Assembly (NCBI RefSeq): GCF_000017265.1
Contig: NC_011144.1
Location: 2,582,001-2,646,000 of the forward strand
DNA from: Phenylobacterium zucineum HLK1
Lineage (GTDB): Bacteria > Pseudomonadota > Alphaproteobacteria > Caulobacterales > Caulobacteraceae
Length of the DNA: 64,000 nucleotides
Direction: 5' to 3'
The position numbers and the translations under genes are program-made. Shown here in pieces: positions 30,628-42,363 of this stretch (positions are counted from its first letter, which is position 1; the number at the start of each line of letters is the position of its first letter). The notes below the pieces were generated by a model that made no database searches, was not told the DNA's origin, and saw only the letters and a program-made list of their open reading frames with translations.

Positions 30628-30962
30628 GCCAGCTTTCTGGCCCCGAGCGCCGCGAGCCAATGGGCCTCGCGGCGCTTGAGCTCGTCCGTCAGGCCCATGG
30701 GGCTCAGGTCGGGATCCTCGATCCGCTCCAGCACCTCGTAGGAGAGCGCGTCGGCGCCATGCGCCCGCAGCGCCGCCTGCAGGTCGCGGTTGGGGTGGCT
30801 GCCCATTCGCAGGGCGAAGCGGACGCTGTTCTCCTGGGCGTCGATGTTGCGCGAGACGCCGATCCAGGCCGCGCCGGCGGCCTCGCAGCGCAGGACGTAG
30901 ATCCCCGCGGAGACCTTGCGTTCCTTGAAATCCCGGATGGCCTGGCGCTTCGAAGCGGACAT
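30624..30962 (-). CDS. GIY-YIG nuclease-fold protein
   Basis: It has 112 residues, a single-domain GIY-YIG protein. The strand SAGIYVLRCEAAGAAWIGVS (residues 18-37) carries the GIY and a WIG variant of the YIG motif; RNIDAQENSVRFALRMGSH follows with the conserved Arg. It matches the small stand-alone GIY-YIG proteins of alphaproteobacteria, whose substrates are unknown. Tyr of the second motif is replaced by Trp, a common variant. It is divergent from pepP. Confidence 0.75.
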   Translation of the reverse strand: MSASKRQAIRDFKERKVSAGIYVLRCEAAGAAWIGVSRNIDAQENSVRFALRMGSHPNRDLQAALRAHGADALSYEVLERIEDPDLSPMGLTDELKRREAHWLAALGARKLA

Positions 30963-31056
30963 GGGCCAGCGTTAGCCGGCCCCGGCCGCAGCGTCAATTA
31001 TATCCGGGTAAAATAGAGCCTTTGATCGGCGCGCGGCGAGGGCCTACATCGAGGTC
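30963..31056. promoter_or_regulatory. Divergent promoter GIY-YIG / pepP
   Basis: A 94-base spacer with a strikingly AT-rich core (30994-31016). On the minus strand a perfect TATAAT occurs at 31002-30997, 35 bases before the GIY-YIG start; no good -35 partner was found. On the plus strand TAAAAT at 31009-31014 could be a -10 for pepP. GAGGTC directly precedes the pepP ATG. Confidence 0.4.
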
Positions 31057-32871
31057 ATGCGCCAGACCTTCGACGAGACGACCGACCGCAGCTTCGGTCC
31101 CAAGCACGTCCCCCTGATCCGCCAGGCCATGGAGGCCCAGGGGCTCGACGGCTTCCTCGTGCCGCACGAGGATGAGCACCAGAACGAATACCTGCCGGCG
31201 GCCAACGACCGCCTGGCCTGGGCCACCGGCTTCACCGGCTCGGCCGGAGCGGCGGTGATCCTCAAGGACAAGGCCGCGGTGTTCGTGGACGGCCGCTACA
31301 CGATCCAGGTCCGCGACCAGGTGGATCCGGCCTTCTTCGAGATCCGCGACCTGGTGGACGGCGGCGTGCCGGCCTACCTCGAGCAGGCGGCCGCCAGCGG
31401 CCAGAAGATCGGCTACGACCCCCGCCTGCACAGCCCCGACGCCCTGCACCACCTGCGCGCCGCCGCCGCCAAGGCCGGCGCCGAGCTCCTGCCGGTGGCC
31501 GAGAACCCGCTGGACCGAGCCTGGGGCCAGGCGCGCCCGCCGCAGCCGACCGCCCCCGTCGTTCCCCATCCGCTGGAGTACGCGGGCGAGGATTCGGCCG
31601 ACAAGCGCGCCCGCGTGGGCGAGCTGATCGCCAAGAGGGGCGCCGACGCGGCGGTGCTGACCGCCCCCGCCTCGATCGCCTGGCTGTTCAACGTGCGCGG
31701 CGGCGACGTCATCCGCAGCCCCCTGCCCCTCGGCCAGGCCATCCTGAACAAGGACGGCACGGCGCGGCTGTTCCTGGACCCGCAGAAGGTCACGCCCGAG
31801 CTGCCGGCCTGGCTCGGCAACCAGGTGCGCCTGGAGACGCCGGGCGACCTGCCCCAGGCGCTGGCCGACCTGAAGGGCCTGAAGGTGGCGGTGGATCCCG
31901 CGCAGTCCTCGGCCTGGTACTTCGAGGCCCTGCAGAGCGCCGGCGCCGAGGTGGTCCGCGCCGAGGACCCCTGCGCCATCCCCCGCGCCTGCAAGAACAA
32001 GGTTGAGATCGAGGGCAGCCGCAAGGCGCATGTGCGCGACGGCGCGGCCCTGTCGCGCTTCCTCCACTGGCTGGCCACCGAGGGCCAGGAGAGCCCGCCC
32101 GACGAGATCACCGCGGTCCAGAAGCTGGAGCAGTTCCGCGAGGCCACCGGCGCGCTGAAGGACCTGTCCTTCGACACCATCGCCGGCGCGCTCTCCAACG
32201 GCGCCATCTGCCACTACCGGCCCACCGCGCGGCTGAACAAGCGGGCGGAGAAGGGCAGCCTGCTCCTGGTGGACTCCGGCGGCCAGTACCTGGACGGCAC
32301 CACCGACGTGACCCGCACCGTGGCCATCGGCGAGCCGACCCGCGAGATGTGCGAGCGCTTCACCCTGGTGCTGAAGGGCCATCTGGCCCTGGCGCGGGTG
32401 CGCTTCCCGGCCGGCACCACCGGCAGCCAGCTCGACGCGCTGGCCCGCGTGCCGCTGTGGGAGGCGGGCCTCGACTACGACCACGGCACCGGCCACGGCG
32501 TCGGCAGCTACCTGGGCGTCCACGAGGGTCCGCAGCGGATCTCCAAAGCCCCGAACACCGTCGCCCTGCGGCCGGGGATGATCGTCTCGAACGAGCCCGG
32601 CTACTACAAGGAAGGCGAGTACGGCATCCGCATCGAGAACCTGCAGTTCGTCACCGAGGCCGAGCCGGTGGCCGGCGGCGAGCGGCCGATGCACGGCTTC
32701 GAGGCCCTGACCCTGGCGCCCATCGACCGGCGGCTGGTGGTCAAAGAGATGCTGACCCCCGAGGAGCTGGCCCAGTTCGACGCCTACCACGCCCGCGTGG
32801 CGCGCGAGATCGGCCCGCTGCTGGACGGCGAGGCCAAGGCCTGGCTCGCCGAGGTCACCGCCCCGCTCTAG
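31057..32871 (+). CDS. pepP: Xaa-Pro aminopeptidase (M24B)
   Basis: Cytosolic metallopeptidase removing an N-terminal residue next to proline. It has 604 residues, the long form with two creatinase-like N-terminal domains and a C-terminal pita-bread domain. The metal ligands are visible: Asp in LLLVDSGGQYLDGTTDVTRT near 405-424 (two Asp), His in HGTGHGVGSYLGVHEGP near 474-490, and Glu in SNEPGYYKEGEYGIRIENL near 510-528. The C-terminal domain is followed by the PepP_C-like tail. ATG 31057 fits a standard N-terminus. Confidence 0.92.
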   Translation: MRQTFDETTDRSFGPKHVPLIRQAMEAQGLDGFLVPHEDEHQNEYLPAANDRLAWATGFTGSAGAAVILKDKAAVFVDGRYTIQVRDQVDPAFFEIRDLVDGGVPAYLEQAAASGQKIGYDPRLHSPDALHHLRAAAAKAGAELLPVAENPLDRAWGQARPPQPTAPVVPHPLEYAGEDSADKRARVGELIAKRGADAAVLTAPASIAWLFNVRGGDVIRSPLPLGQAILNKDGTARLFLDPQKVTPELPAWLGNQVRLETPGDLPQALADLKGLKVAVDPAQSSAWYFEALQSAGAEVVRAEDPCAIPRACKNKVEIEGSRKAHVRDGAALSRFLHWLATEGQESPPDEITAVQKLEQFREATGALKDLSFDTIAGALSNGAICHYRPTARLNKRAEKGSLLLVDSGGQYLDGTTDVTRTVAIGEPTREMCERFTLVLKGHLALARVRFPAGTTGSQLDALARVPLWEAGLDYDHGTGHGVGSYLGVHEGPQRISKAPNTVALRPGMIVSNEPGYYKEGEYGIRIENLQFVTEAEPVAGGERPMHGFEALTLAPIDRRLVVKEMLTPEELAQFDAYHARVAREIGPLLDGEAKAWLAEVTAPL

Positions 32872-34235
32872 ACGGCTTCGGCGTCCGCCAGGGCCCGGAC
32901 CTGGCGGACGTAGGCCTCGGCGTCGAACTTCTTGAAGGTGTTCGGGCCCATCGACCTGACCGTGCCGAACACCGGCTGCGGCCCCCAGGGGCGGTCGTGC
33001 AGGCCGAACAGCCAGCCGACGTTGGTGAAAGAGTTGGGGTCGCGCCCGTCGAGGAACCAGCGGTTGTTGAGGGCCAGCGCCGTCTCCCACGCCTCCTCGG
33101 GGCTGGCCGACCAGTGCAGGATCTTCTTGCCCCAGTACATGCGCAGCCGGTTGTGCATGTAGCCTGTGGCCCGCATCTCGAGCATGGCCGCGTTCCAGTA
33201 GGAATCGTGCGTCTCGGCCGCCTCGAACTGATCGCGGGTGTAGAGGTGCGGCCGCGGGTCCGAGGCGTGGTCCGCCAGCGTCTGGCGGGCCCACTCGGGC
33301 AGGACCTCGTAGCGGTCGTAGGCCGGCGCTTGGAAGGCGTGGTTCATGGCCAGCTCGCGCCGGACGATCAGCTCCTCCAGATAGGTCGCCACGCCGCTGA
33401 CGACGCCGGCCTCCCGCACCGCGAGCGCGATCTCCACCGGCGAGATCTGCCCGAAGTGCAGGTAGGGGCTGAGGTGCGAGACCGCGCCCGCCTCCGGACG
33501 GCTGCGGTCCGCCTCGTAGCGGGCGAGGCCCCGATCCAGGAAGGCGGCCAGGGCCGCGCGGGCCGCCCCCTCGCCCGCCGCGAAGCGCCGGACCGGCGGC
33601 ACGGACCGGTCGATCTTCAGGCCCGCCAGGACGGCGTCCACCTTGGACAGGTCCACGTCGCCGGCGACGCGCAGGCCGAGGGCGGGATGGTTCACCGGCC
33701 GCTCGGCCAGCGGGTGCAGGTAGTCGTCCCACAGCCGGTGCAGCTTCGGCCGGATGGTGCGGGCGGCGTACTCGTGCTTGTTCGAGGCGGCCTCGACGGG
33801 GACGACCACGTCGCCTTCCACCTGCACCAGCCGGCGGGCCAGGCCCTCGGCCAGCCTCTCGCGCCAGGCCCGCTGGATGCGCAGGTAGCCGCGGTCGGCC
33901 ACGACCAGGGCGGCGTCGGCCGCCAGCTCTCGCACCAGCTCGTGCGGCGGCCGTTTGCGGATGACGAAGCCGATCCCCCGCGCCGCCAGCGCGCGCTCCA
34001 CCTCGGCGAGCCCCCGCAGCATGAAGTCGTAGTGCCGGGCGTTGGCCTCCGGAAAGGCCGCAAGCCCGAAGCAGACCAGCAGCGGCAGCTTCAGCGCATT
34101 GGCCTGCTCGACAGCGTATTCCAGGGCGGGATTGCCGCCGGCGCGCTGGGACTGCTGCATCCAGTAGAGCACGTAGCGGGCCCCGGGACGCGGCGGCGCG
34201 TCCACGAGGACCTTCAAGCGGGACGAGGGGATCAC
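32868..34235 (-). CDS. phr: Class II CPD photolyase
   Basis: Light-driven repair of cyclobutane pyrimidine dimers with FAD. It has 455 residues. The class II pattern is clear: YVLYWMQQSQRAGGNPALEY near 21-40, SHLSPYLHFGQIS, ELIVRRELAMNHAF, and a C-terminal HDSYWNAAMLEMRATGYMHN with RMYWGKKILHWS, the FAD-binding and Trp-rich region of the class. Start is GTG at 34235. It overlaps pepP tail-to-tail by CTAG and follows ligA (16 nt), so the two repair genes may be co-transcribed. Confidence 0.92.
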   Translation of the reverse strand: MIPSSRLKVLVDAPPRPGARYVLYWMQQSQRAGGNPALEYAVEQANALKLPLLVCFGLAAFPEANARHYDFMLRGLAEVERALAARGIGFVIRKRPPHELVRELAADAALVVADRGYLRIQRAWRERLAEGLARRLVQVEGDVVVPVEAASNKHEYAARTIRPKLHRLWDDYLHPLAERPVNHPALGLRVAGDVDLSKVDAVLAGLKIDRSVPPVRRFAAGEGAARAALAAFLDRGLARYEADRSRPEAGAVSHLSPYLHFGQISPVEIALAVREAGVVSGVATYLEELIVRRELAMNHAFQAPAYDRYEVLPEWARQTLADHASDPRPHLYTRDQFEAAETHDSYWNAAMLEMRATGYMHNRLRMYWGKKILHWSASPEEAWETALALNNRWFLDGRDPNSFTNVGWLFGLHDRPWGPQPVFGTVRSMGPNTFKKFDAEAYVRQVRALADAEAV

Positions 34236-34251
34236 GGGAGAGTTCGGGCTC

Positions 34252-38095
<3,844 letters not shown>

Positions 38096-38183
38096 CGCAG
38101 GGAACATCGCCCGGAATCAGGCGCGGTTGAAGAGGCGAAGGACGCGATTTGTTCCGCCCCGCCGCCGCGGAAGCGCGAAAGCC

Positions 38184-39101
38184 CTATTTCGGCTCTGGCG
38201 CGGTGGCGGCCGCGTCGGTGGCCGAGGCCTCCGGCGCGGGCGGCTTGATGGTCTGGCCCTTGTCCTTGCGGAACGGCAGGCGCAGCAGGCCCCTGCGGCC
38301 GCCGCTCTCGGGCTCGACCGCCGGGCGCAGGCCCTTGTCGGTCAGCAGCCGGTAGGCGTCGCGGTACCAGGGATCGCCCGGATAGTTGTAGCCCAGCACC
38401 GCCCCGTTGCGCTTGGCCTCTTCCGTGAGGCCGAGCGTCAGGTACGCCTCGACCAGGCGATAGAGCGCCTCGGGCGTGTGGGTGGTGGTCTGATAGCGGT
38501 CGACCACGGTCTTGAACCGGTTCACGGCCGCCAGGGTGTCGCCGTTGCGCAGGTACCAGCGGCCGACGGTCATCTCCTTGCCGGCGAGCTGGTCGTTGAC
38601 CATGTCGATCTTCAGGCGCGCGTCCTGGGCATATTCGCTGGCCGGATAGCGCTGCACCACCGCGCGCAGCGCCTCCAGCGCCTGGCCGGTCGCGGCCTGG
38701 TCGCGGCCCACGTCGACGATCTGTTCGAAGTAGCAGATGGCCTTGATGTAGTGGGCGTAGGCCGCCGCCGGGTTGCCCGGATAGAGCTGGATGAACCGGT
38801 CGGCGTCGCCGATCGCCTCGGGATAGTCGTTCGACTGATAGTGGGCGTAGGCCTGCATCAGGATGGAACGGCGCGACCACTCCGAATAGGGGTGCTGCCG
38901 CTCGACTTCCTGGAAGTAGTTGATGGCCTGGTTCCACAGGCCGCGGTCCAGCCGGTTGGCGCCGGTCGCGTAGAGCAGCTCGACCGGCCGCTCCTCATAG
39001 ACCAGGCGCGGCTTCTTCTTGTTGCCGGCGCAGGCGCCGAGGGCGAGCGCGCAGGCGGCGGCGACGAGGACCACCCGGGTAGACGTTCGAACCGAAGACA
39101 C
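38184..39101 (-). CDS. bamD: Outer membrane assembly lipoprotein BamD
   Basis: Essential lipoprotein of the BAM complex that inserts outer-membrane beta-barrels. It has 305 residues: signal peptide and lipobox (VVLVAAACALALGACAG, lipidated Cys near 24), then five TPR-like helical pairs (ELLYATGANRLDRGLWNQAI, FIQLYPGNPAAAYAHYIKAI, VVQRYPASEYAQDARLKIDM). A C-terminal 60-residue basic and Ala-rich tail is extra. The start chosen is a GTG at 39101 with GAGG just upstream; a GTG at 39107 is equally possible. It sits between lpxC and recN. Confidence 0.92.
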   Translation of the reverse strand: MSSVRTSTRVVLVAAACALALGACAGNKKKPRLVYEERPVELLYATGANRLDRGLWNQAINYFQEVERQHPYSEWSRRSILMQAYAHYQSNDYPEAIGDADRFIQLYPGNPAAAYAHYIKAICYFEQIVDVGRDQAATGQALEALRAVVQRYPASEYAQDARLKIDMVNDQLAGKEMTVGRWYLRNGDTLAAVNRFKTVVDRYQTTTHTPEALYRLVEAYLTLGLTEEAKRNGAVLGYNYPGDPWYRDAYRLLTDKGLRPAVEPESGGRRGLLRLPFRKDKGQTIKPPAPEASATDAAATAPEPK

Positions 39102-39184
39102 CTTCACCTCAAGACCAACACGCGCGCCCCCACGCGAGAGAGTCGCTTCTACACCACCGACTGTGGCGAGCAAACGGCGGCGCG

Positions 39185-40078
39185 TCAGACCGCCTCGGCC
39201 AGATCCTCGGCGAAGGTGCGGACCCGCCAGGCGTCGGGCCGCGCGGCCAGGGCGCGGACCAGGGCGTTGTTCAGGCCGTGGCCGGCCAGCACGCCCTCGA
39301 AGCGGCCCACCACCGGCGCGCCCAGGACGAACAGGTCGCCGATGGCGTCCAGCGCCTTGTGGCGGACGAACTCGTCGGGCCGGCGCAGGCCCTCGGGATT
39401 GAGGATGCGGTCGCCGTCGATCACCACGGCGTTCTCCATCGAGCCGCCGCGGGCCAGGCCCATGGCGCGCAGGGCCTCGACCTCGTGCAGGAAGCCGAAG
39501 GTGCGGCAGTCGGCGAGCTCGTCGCGGAAGGCGGCCTCGTCCATGGGCAGGTCGATGGCCTGGGTTCCGATGGCCTGGGAGCCGAAGCGGATCTCGAAGG
39601 CCACCTCGAAGGCTTCCGCGGGGCGGAGCGCGGCGCGCTTGTCGCCGTCGATCACCTCGACGGGCGCCAGGATTTCGATGTAGCGGCGCGGGGCCTGCTG
39701 CTCGCGGCGGCCGGCGCGGTCCAGCACCCGCACGAAGGGCAGGGCCGAGCCGTCCATGATCGGCATCTCGGGGCCGTCCACCTCGACGACGGCGTTGTCG
39801 ACGCCGAGCATGACGAGGGCCGCCATCAGGTGCTCGATGGTCGAGACCGTGACGCCAGCGGCGTTGCCGACCACCGTGCCGAGCTGGGTCTTGCAGACCG
39901 CCTCGGGCGAGACGGCGATGCGGTTGTCGCTCCCGGAGACGTCGGTCCGCACGAAGACGATCCCCGTGTCGGCCGCGGCCGGACGCACCGCCACGCGCGT
40001 GTACGCGCCGGTGTGGACGCCCACGCCCGCGAACAGGGCCGGCGCCTTGACGGTGTGCTGGAACACGGGTGCGGACAA
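39185..40078 (-). CDS. lpxC: UDP-3-O-acyl-N-acetylglucosamine deacetylase
   Basis: Zinc hydrolase, the committed step of lipid A synthesis. It has 297 residues from a TTG at 40078 (preceded by GGAAGG seven bases upstream), which gives MSAPVFQHTVKAPALFAGVG, the usual start of this family. Zinc ligands: His83 in STIEHLMAAL, and His/Asp in FVRHKALDAIGDL near 228-240; the catalytic His follows in AGHGLNNAL near 260. The frame stays open upstream to other GTG/TTG codons, so the N-terminus is not certain. It is part of the ftsZ-lpxC-bamD-recN-ligA order of Caulobacteraceae. Confidence 0.92.
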   Translation of the reverse strand: MSAPVFQHTVKAPALFAGVGVHTGAYTRVAVRPAAADTGIVFVRTDVSGSDNRIAVSPEAVCKTQLGTVVGNAAGVTVSTIEHLMAALVMLGVDNAVVEVDGPEMPIMDGSALPFVRVLDRAGRREQQAPRRYIEILAPVEVIDGDKRAALRPAEAFEVAFEIRFGSQAIGTQAIDLPMDEAAFRDELADCRTFGFLHEVEALRAMGLARGGSMENAVVIDGDRILNPEGLRRPDEFVRHKALDAIGDLFVLGAPVVGRFEGVLAGHGLNNALVRALAARPDAWRVRTFAEDLAEAV

Positions 40079-40239
40079 ACCGGGACCTTCCACAAACACA
40101 ACCGGTCCGGCCCCTTCCCGTGACACCGGGACAGCGACCGAGCCTTCGCCCTCAACTCGTGCATAGGGCGGTTTGATGCAGCGCAGCAAAACACTTGCTG
40201 TTTCGCTTTGTTTCCCGCGGCTCGCCGCTCAGGAGGGCC
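40079..40239 (-). promoter_or_regulatory. lpxC upstream region
   Basis: A 161-base gap before lpxC. It holds a perfect 6-bp dyad CAGCAA-AACAC-TTGCTG (40184-40200) in an AT-richer pocket, and a GC hairpin near 40220-40232 just after the DUF2188-like gene stop. If lpxC starts further upstream, part of this is coding. No clear -35/-10 was assigned. Confidence 0.3.
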
Positions 40240-40458
40240 TCAGTCCGCGGGGAAGTGCTGCGTGCCGACGAGGTTCATCGAGCGGTCCTGGATGCGCACC
40301 TGGGCGTCGCGCCCCAGGCGGGCGAGGCAGGCGGCGAGCGCCTTGGCCTGCTCCTCGGCGCGGCGGCCCGACCGGAACACCAACGGCTCCAGCTCGGCGC
40401 AGCGGACGGTCCAGCCGTCCGCCAGCGGCGATACCCAGATGACGCGCTGATAGGCCAT
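40240..40458 (-). CDS. Small DUF2188-like protein
   Basis: It has 72 residues: MAYQRVIWVSPLADGWTVRC, then SGRRAEEQAKALAACLARLG and DAQVRIQDR, the pattern of the small DUF2188-type alpha-beta fold (a strand with W, a helix, a strand with DGR-like turn). Function unknown. The start ATG has GGAGGAC five bases upstream, which is strong for this window. It lies between ftsZ and lpxC in the same direction; a hairpin separates it from ftsZ. Confidence 0.65.
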   Translation of the reverse strand: MAYQRVIWVSPLADGWTVRCAELEPLVFRSGRRAEEQAKALAACLARLGRDAQVRIQDRSMNLVGTQHFPAD

Positions 40459-40495
40459 TGTCCGTCCTCCCTCGCAGGCTGACGGACGCAAGGAT

Positions 40496-40518
40496 AGCAG
40501 GGGGCCCCGCCCCCTGCT
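40496..40518 (-). terminator. Hairpin after ftsZ
   Basis: A perfect 9-bp stem, AGCAGGGGG-CCCCG-CCCCCTGCT, sits 25 bases after the ftsZ stop. On the minus strand it is followed by ATCCTTGCG, only a weak T-run, so termination would be partial. On the plus strand TTT follows. It is the strongest hairpin in this part of the window and the likely end of the ftsZ transcript. Confidence 0.5.
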
Positions 40519-40542
40519 TTCGCGATTCTGTGACAGTTCCGC

Positions 40543-42030
40543 CTAGTTGGCGAGACGGCGCAGGAAGGACGGAATCTCCAGGTCCTCGGCCGTGTCGGGC
40601 TCCTCGGCCAGCTGCGGCGCCTCCAGCGGCTGGGCGCCCCCGCGAACCGGGGCCGCCATCGGGGCGGCCGAGGCCGCGGGCCGGGTGTCCATCCGCGCCT
40701 GCGGCGCGGCCGGCGGGGCGTCGTAGCGCGGGCGACCGCCGAACAGGCTCAGGAAGCCGCCGCGGGGCTTGCGCGGCTCGTAGGCCGGCTCGGCGAACAG
40801 CGGTTCGTCCTCGGGCTCGGCCACGGACTCGTCGACGATCCGGCGCACCGGCGCGAAGGCCGGCTGTTCGGCGACCTCGGCGGCCGCAGCGTCGAAGATG
40901 TCGGGCTGCTCCTCCTCGCGGGCCTCGGCGGCGAGGACCGGCTCGGGCTGGGGCGCGGCGGCGACCGGCTGGGCCGGGGCCTCGGCCCGCGGGCTGACGG
41001 TGGCCCGCAGCGGCTCGGCGGTGATCGAGCGGCGCTCGACCTTGGGCTCGATGGCGGCGATCGAGGCGCCGTCCATGCCGGTGGCGACGACCGACACGCG
41101 GATCATGCCTTCCAGGGTCGGATCGAAGGCCGCGCCGAAGATGATGTTGGCTTCCGGATCGACCTGCTCGGAGATGGCGTTCGCCGCCTCGTCGACTTCC
41201 AGCAGGGTCATGTCGAGGCCGCCGGTCACGTTGACCAGCACGGCCTTGGCGCCCTTCAGGGACACCTCGTCCAGCAGCGGGTTCTGGATGGCGTTCTGGG
41301 CGGCCATCAGGGCGCGGTCGTCGCCGGTCGCCTCGCCGGTGCCCATCATCGCCTTGCCCATCTCGGTCATGACCGTGCGGACGTCGGCGAAATCGAGGTT
41401 GATGAGGCCAGGCAGCACCATCAGGTCGGTGATCGAACGCACGCCCGAGTGCAGGACCTGGTCGGCCATGCCGAAGGCCTCGGCGAAGGTCGTCCGCTCG
41501 TTGGCCACGCGGAACAGGTTCTGGTTCGGGATGACGATCAGGGTGTCGACGTAGCGCTGCAGCTCCTGGATGCCGGCGTCGGCCAGGCGCATCCGGTGGC
41601 GGCCCTCGAAGTGGAACGGCTTGGTGACGACGCCGACCGTCAGGATGCCGCGCTCACGCGCGCACTTGGCGATGATCGGGGCCGCGCCCGTGCCGGTGCC
41701 GCCGCCCATGCCGGCGGTGATGAAGACCATGTGGGCGCCGTCGAGGTGCTCGCCGATCTCGGGGATGCTCTCCTCGGCCGCGCTCATGCCGACTTCGGGA
41801 TGGGCGCCCGCGCCCAGGCCCTGGGTGACCTGCACGCCGAGCTGGATGCGGCGCTCGGTCTTGGAGAACTGGAGCTGCTGGGCGTCGGTGTTGGCGACGA
41901 CGAACTCCACCCCCTCGAGCCCCGCCTCGATCATGTTGTTGACGGCGTTGCCGCCGGCGCCGCCGACGCCGAACACGACGATCCGCGGCTTCAGTTCTGT
42001 GGCGCGCGGCGCGGAGAGGGAAATGGCCAT
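40543..42030 (-). CDS. ftsZ: Cell division protein FtsZ
   Basis: Tubulin-like GTPase forming the Z ring. It has 495 residues, with the long disordered linker typical of Caulobacterales. The GTP-binding motif GGGTGTG is at 109-115; the catalytic loop (T7) [11 protein letters not shown] is near 212. After the globular core (about 320) comes an acidic linker of about 150 residues, then the conserved end peptide [13 protein letters not shown] that binds FtsA and other partners. Its own promoter region carries CtrA boxes and a GANTC site. A plus-strand PHP-domain gene separates it from ftsA. Confidence 0.98.
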   Translation of the reverse strand: MAISLSAPRATELKPRIVVFGVGGAGGNAVNNMIEAGLEGVEFVVANTDAQQLQFSKTERRIQLGVQVTQGLGAGAHPEVGMSAAEESIPEIGEHLDGAHMVFITAGMGGGTGTGAAPIIAKCARERGILTVGVVTKPFHFEGRHRMRLADAGIQELQRYVDTLIVIPNQNLFRVANERTTFAEAFGMADQVLHSGVRSITDLMVLPGLINLDFADVRTVMTEMGKAMMGTGEATGDDRALMAAQNAIQNPLLDEVSLKGAKAVLVNVTGGLDMTLLEVDEAANAISEQVDPEANIIFGAAFDPTLEGMIRVSVVATGMDGASIAAIEPKVERRSITAEPLRATVSPRAEAPAQPVAAAPQPEPVLAAEAREEEQPDIFDAAAAEVAEQPAFAPVRRIVDESVAEPEDEPLFAEPAYEPRKPRGGFLSLFGGRPRYDAPPAAPQARMDTRPAASAAPMAAPVRGGAQPLEAPQLAEEPDTAEDLEIPSFLRRLAN

Positions 42031-42093
42031 GGACCTTCGCGTCCTTCCAAATGCGGTCTTGGCGCCGGCGACCCGCCCACCGACGCATCCTGT

Positions 42094-42108
42094 TTAAGGA
42101 TGGGTTTA
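42094..42108. promoter_or_regulatory. Possible CtrA box, imperfect (ftsZ)
   Basis: TTAA-N7-TTTA, one base off the CtrA consensus TTAA-N7-TTAA. It lies 64-78 bases upstream of the ftsZ ATG, within the inverted repeat that also touches the perfect box. Confidence 0.45.
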
Positions 42109-42125
42109 CTAGGCGACCGACATCC

Positions 42126-42140
42126 TTAATCGGGGGTTAA
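42126..42140. promoter_or_regulatory. Perfect CtrA box (ftsZ)
   Basis: TTAA-TCGGGGG-TTAA matches the CtrA consensus exactly, 96-110 bases upstream of the ftsZ ATG. TTAA is very rare in this GC-rich window, so a chance match is unlikely. In Caulobacter CtrA binds and represses the ftsZ promoter in swarmer cells; the same role here is inference. Confidence 0.7.
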
Positions 42141-42363
42141 GCCCATAGCGCGAGTCGCCGTTCGGGCGAGCTTGGCCGGAACGAAAAAACCCCTTTCCCC
42201 ACAAGGATTCCCGCAACGCCGCGCCGGCGCCCGCGGGCGCCGCTGCGTCAACCCGTCGCCGTCGCAAATCCGTCAACCGCCTGTCGCCGTCCTGAGACCC
42301 CCCGCCGCTAGCTGCTCGCGCCAAGGAGGCCGGGTCGGCGGCCTCGCGTTCGAGGGGGCGGCC

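Larger units (their letters stand above)
42031..42363. promoter_or_regulatory. Divergent ftsZ / PHP-protein control region
   Basis: A 333-base gap with no gene. The ftsZ-proximal half is unusually AT-rich. It holds two CtrA-type boxes (42094-42108 and 42126-42140), a 9-bp inverted repeat TTAAGGATG/CATCCTTAA (42094-42102 and 42121-42129), and a GANTC site (GAGTC, 42152-42156). The PHP-gene half has only a Shine-Dalgarno-like GAGGGGG before its GTG. Known Caulobacter ftsZ control by CtrA and CcrM makes the same plausible here. Confidence 0.75.

Noticed and set aside
42109..42324. A 71-codon minus-strand frame in the ftsZ/PHP spacer
   Set aside because: It has low-complexity Gly/Arg/Ala composition and reads through the GANTC site and part of the perfect CtrA box; regulatory use of this stretch explains its base pattern better.
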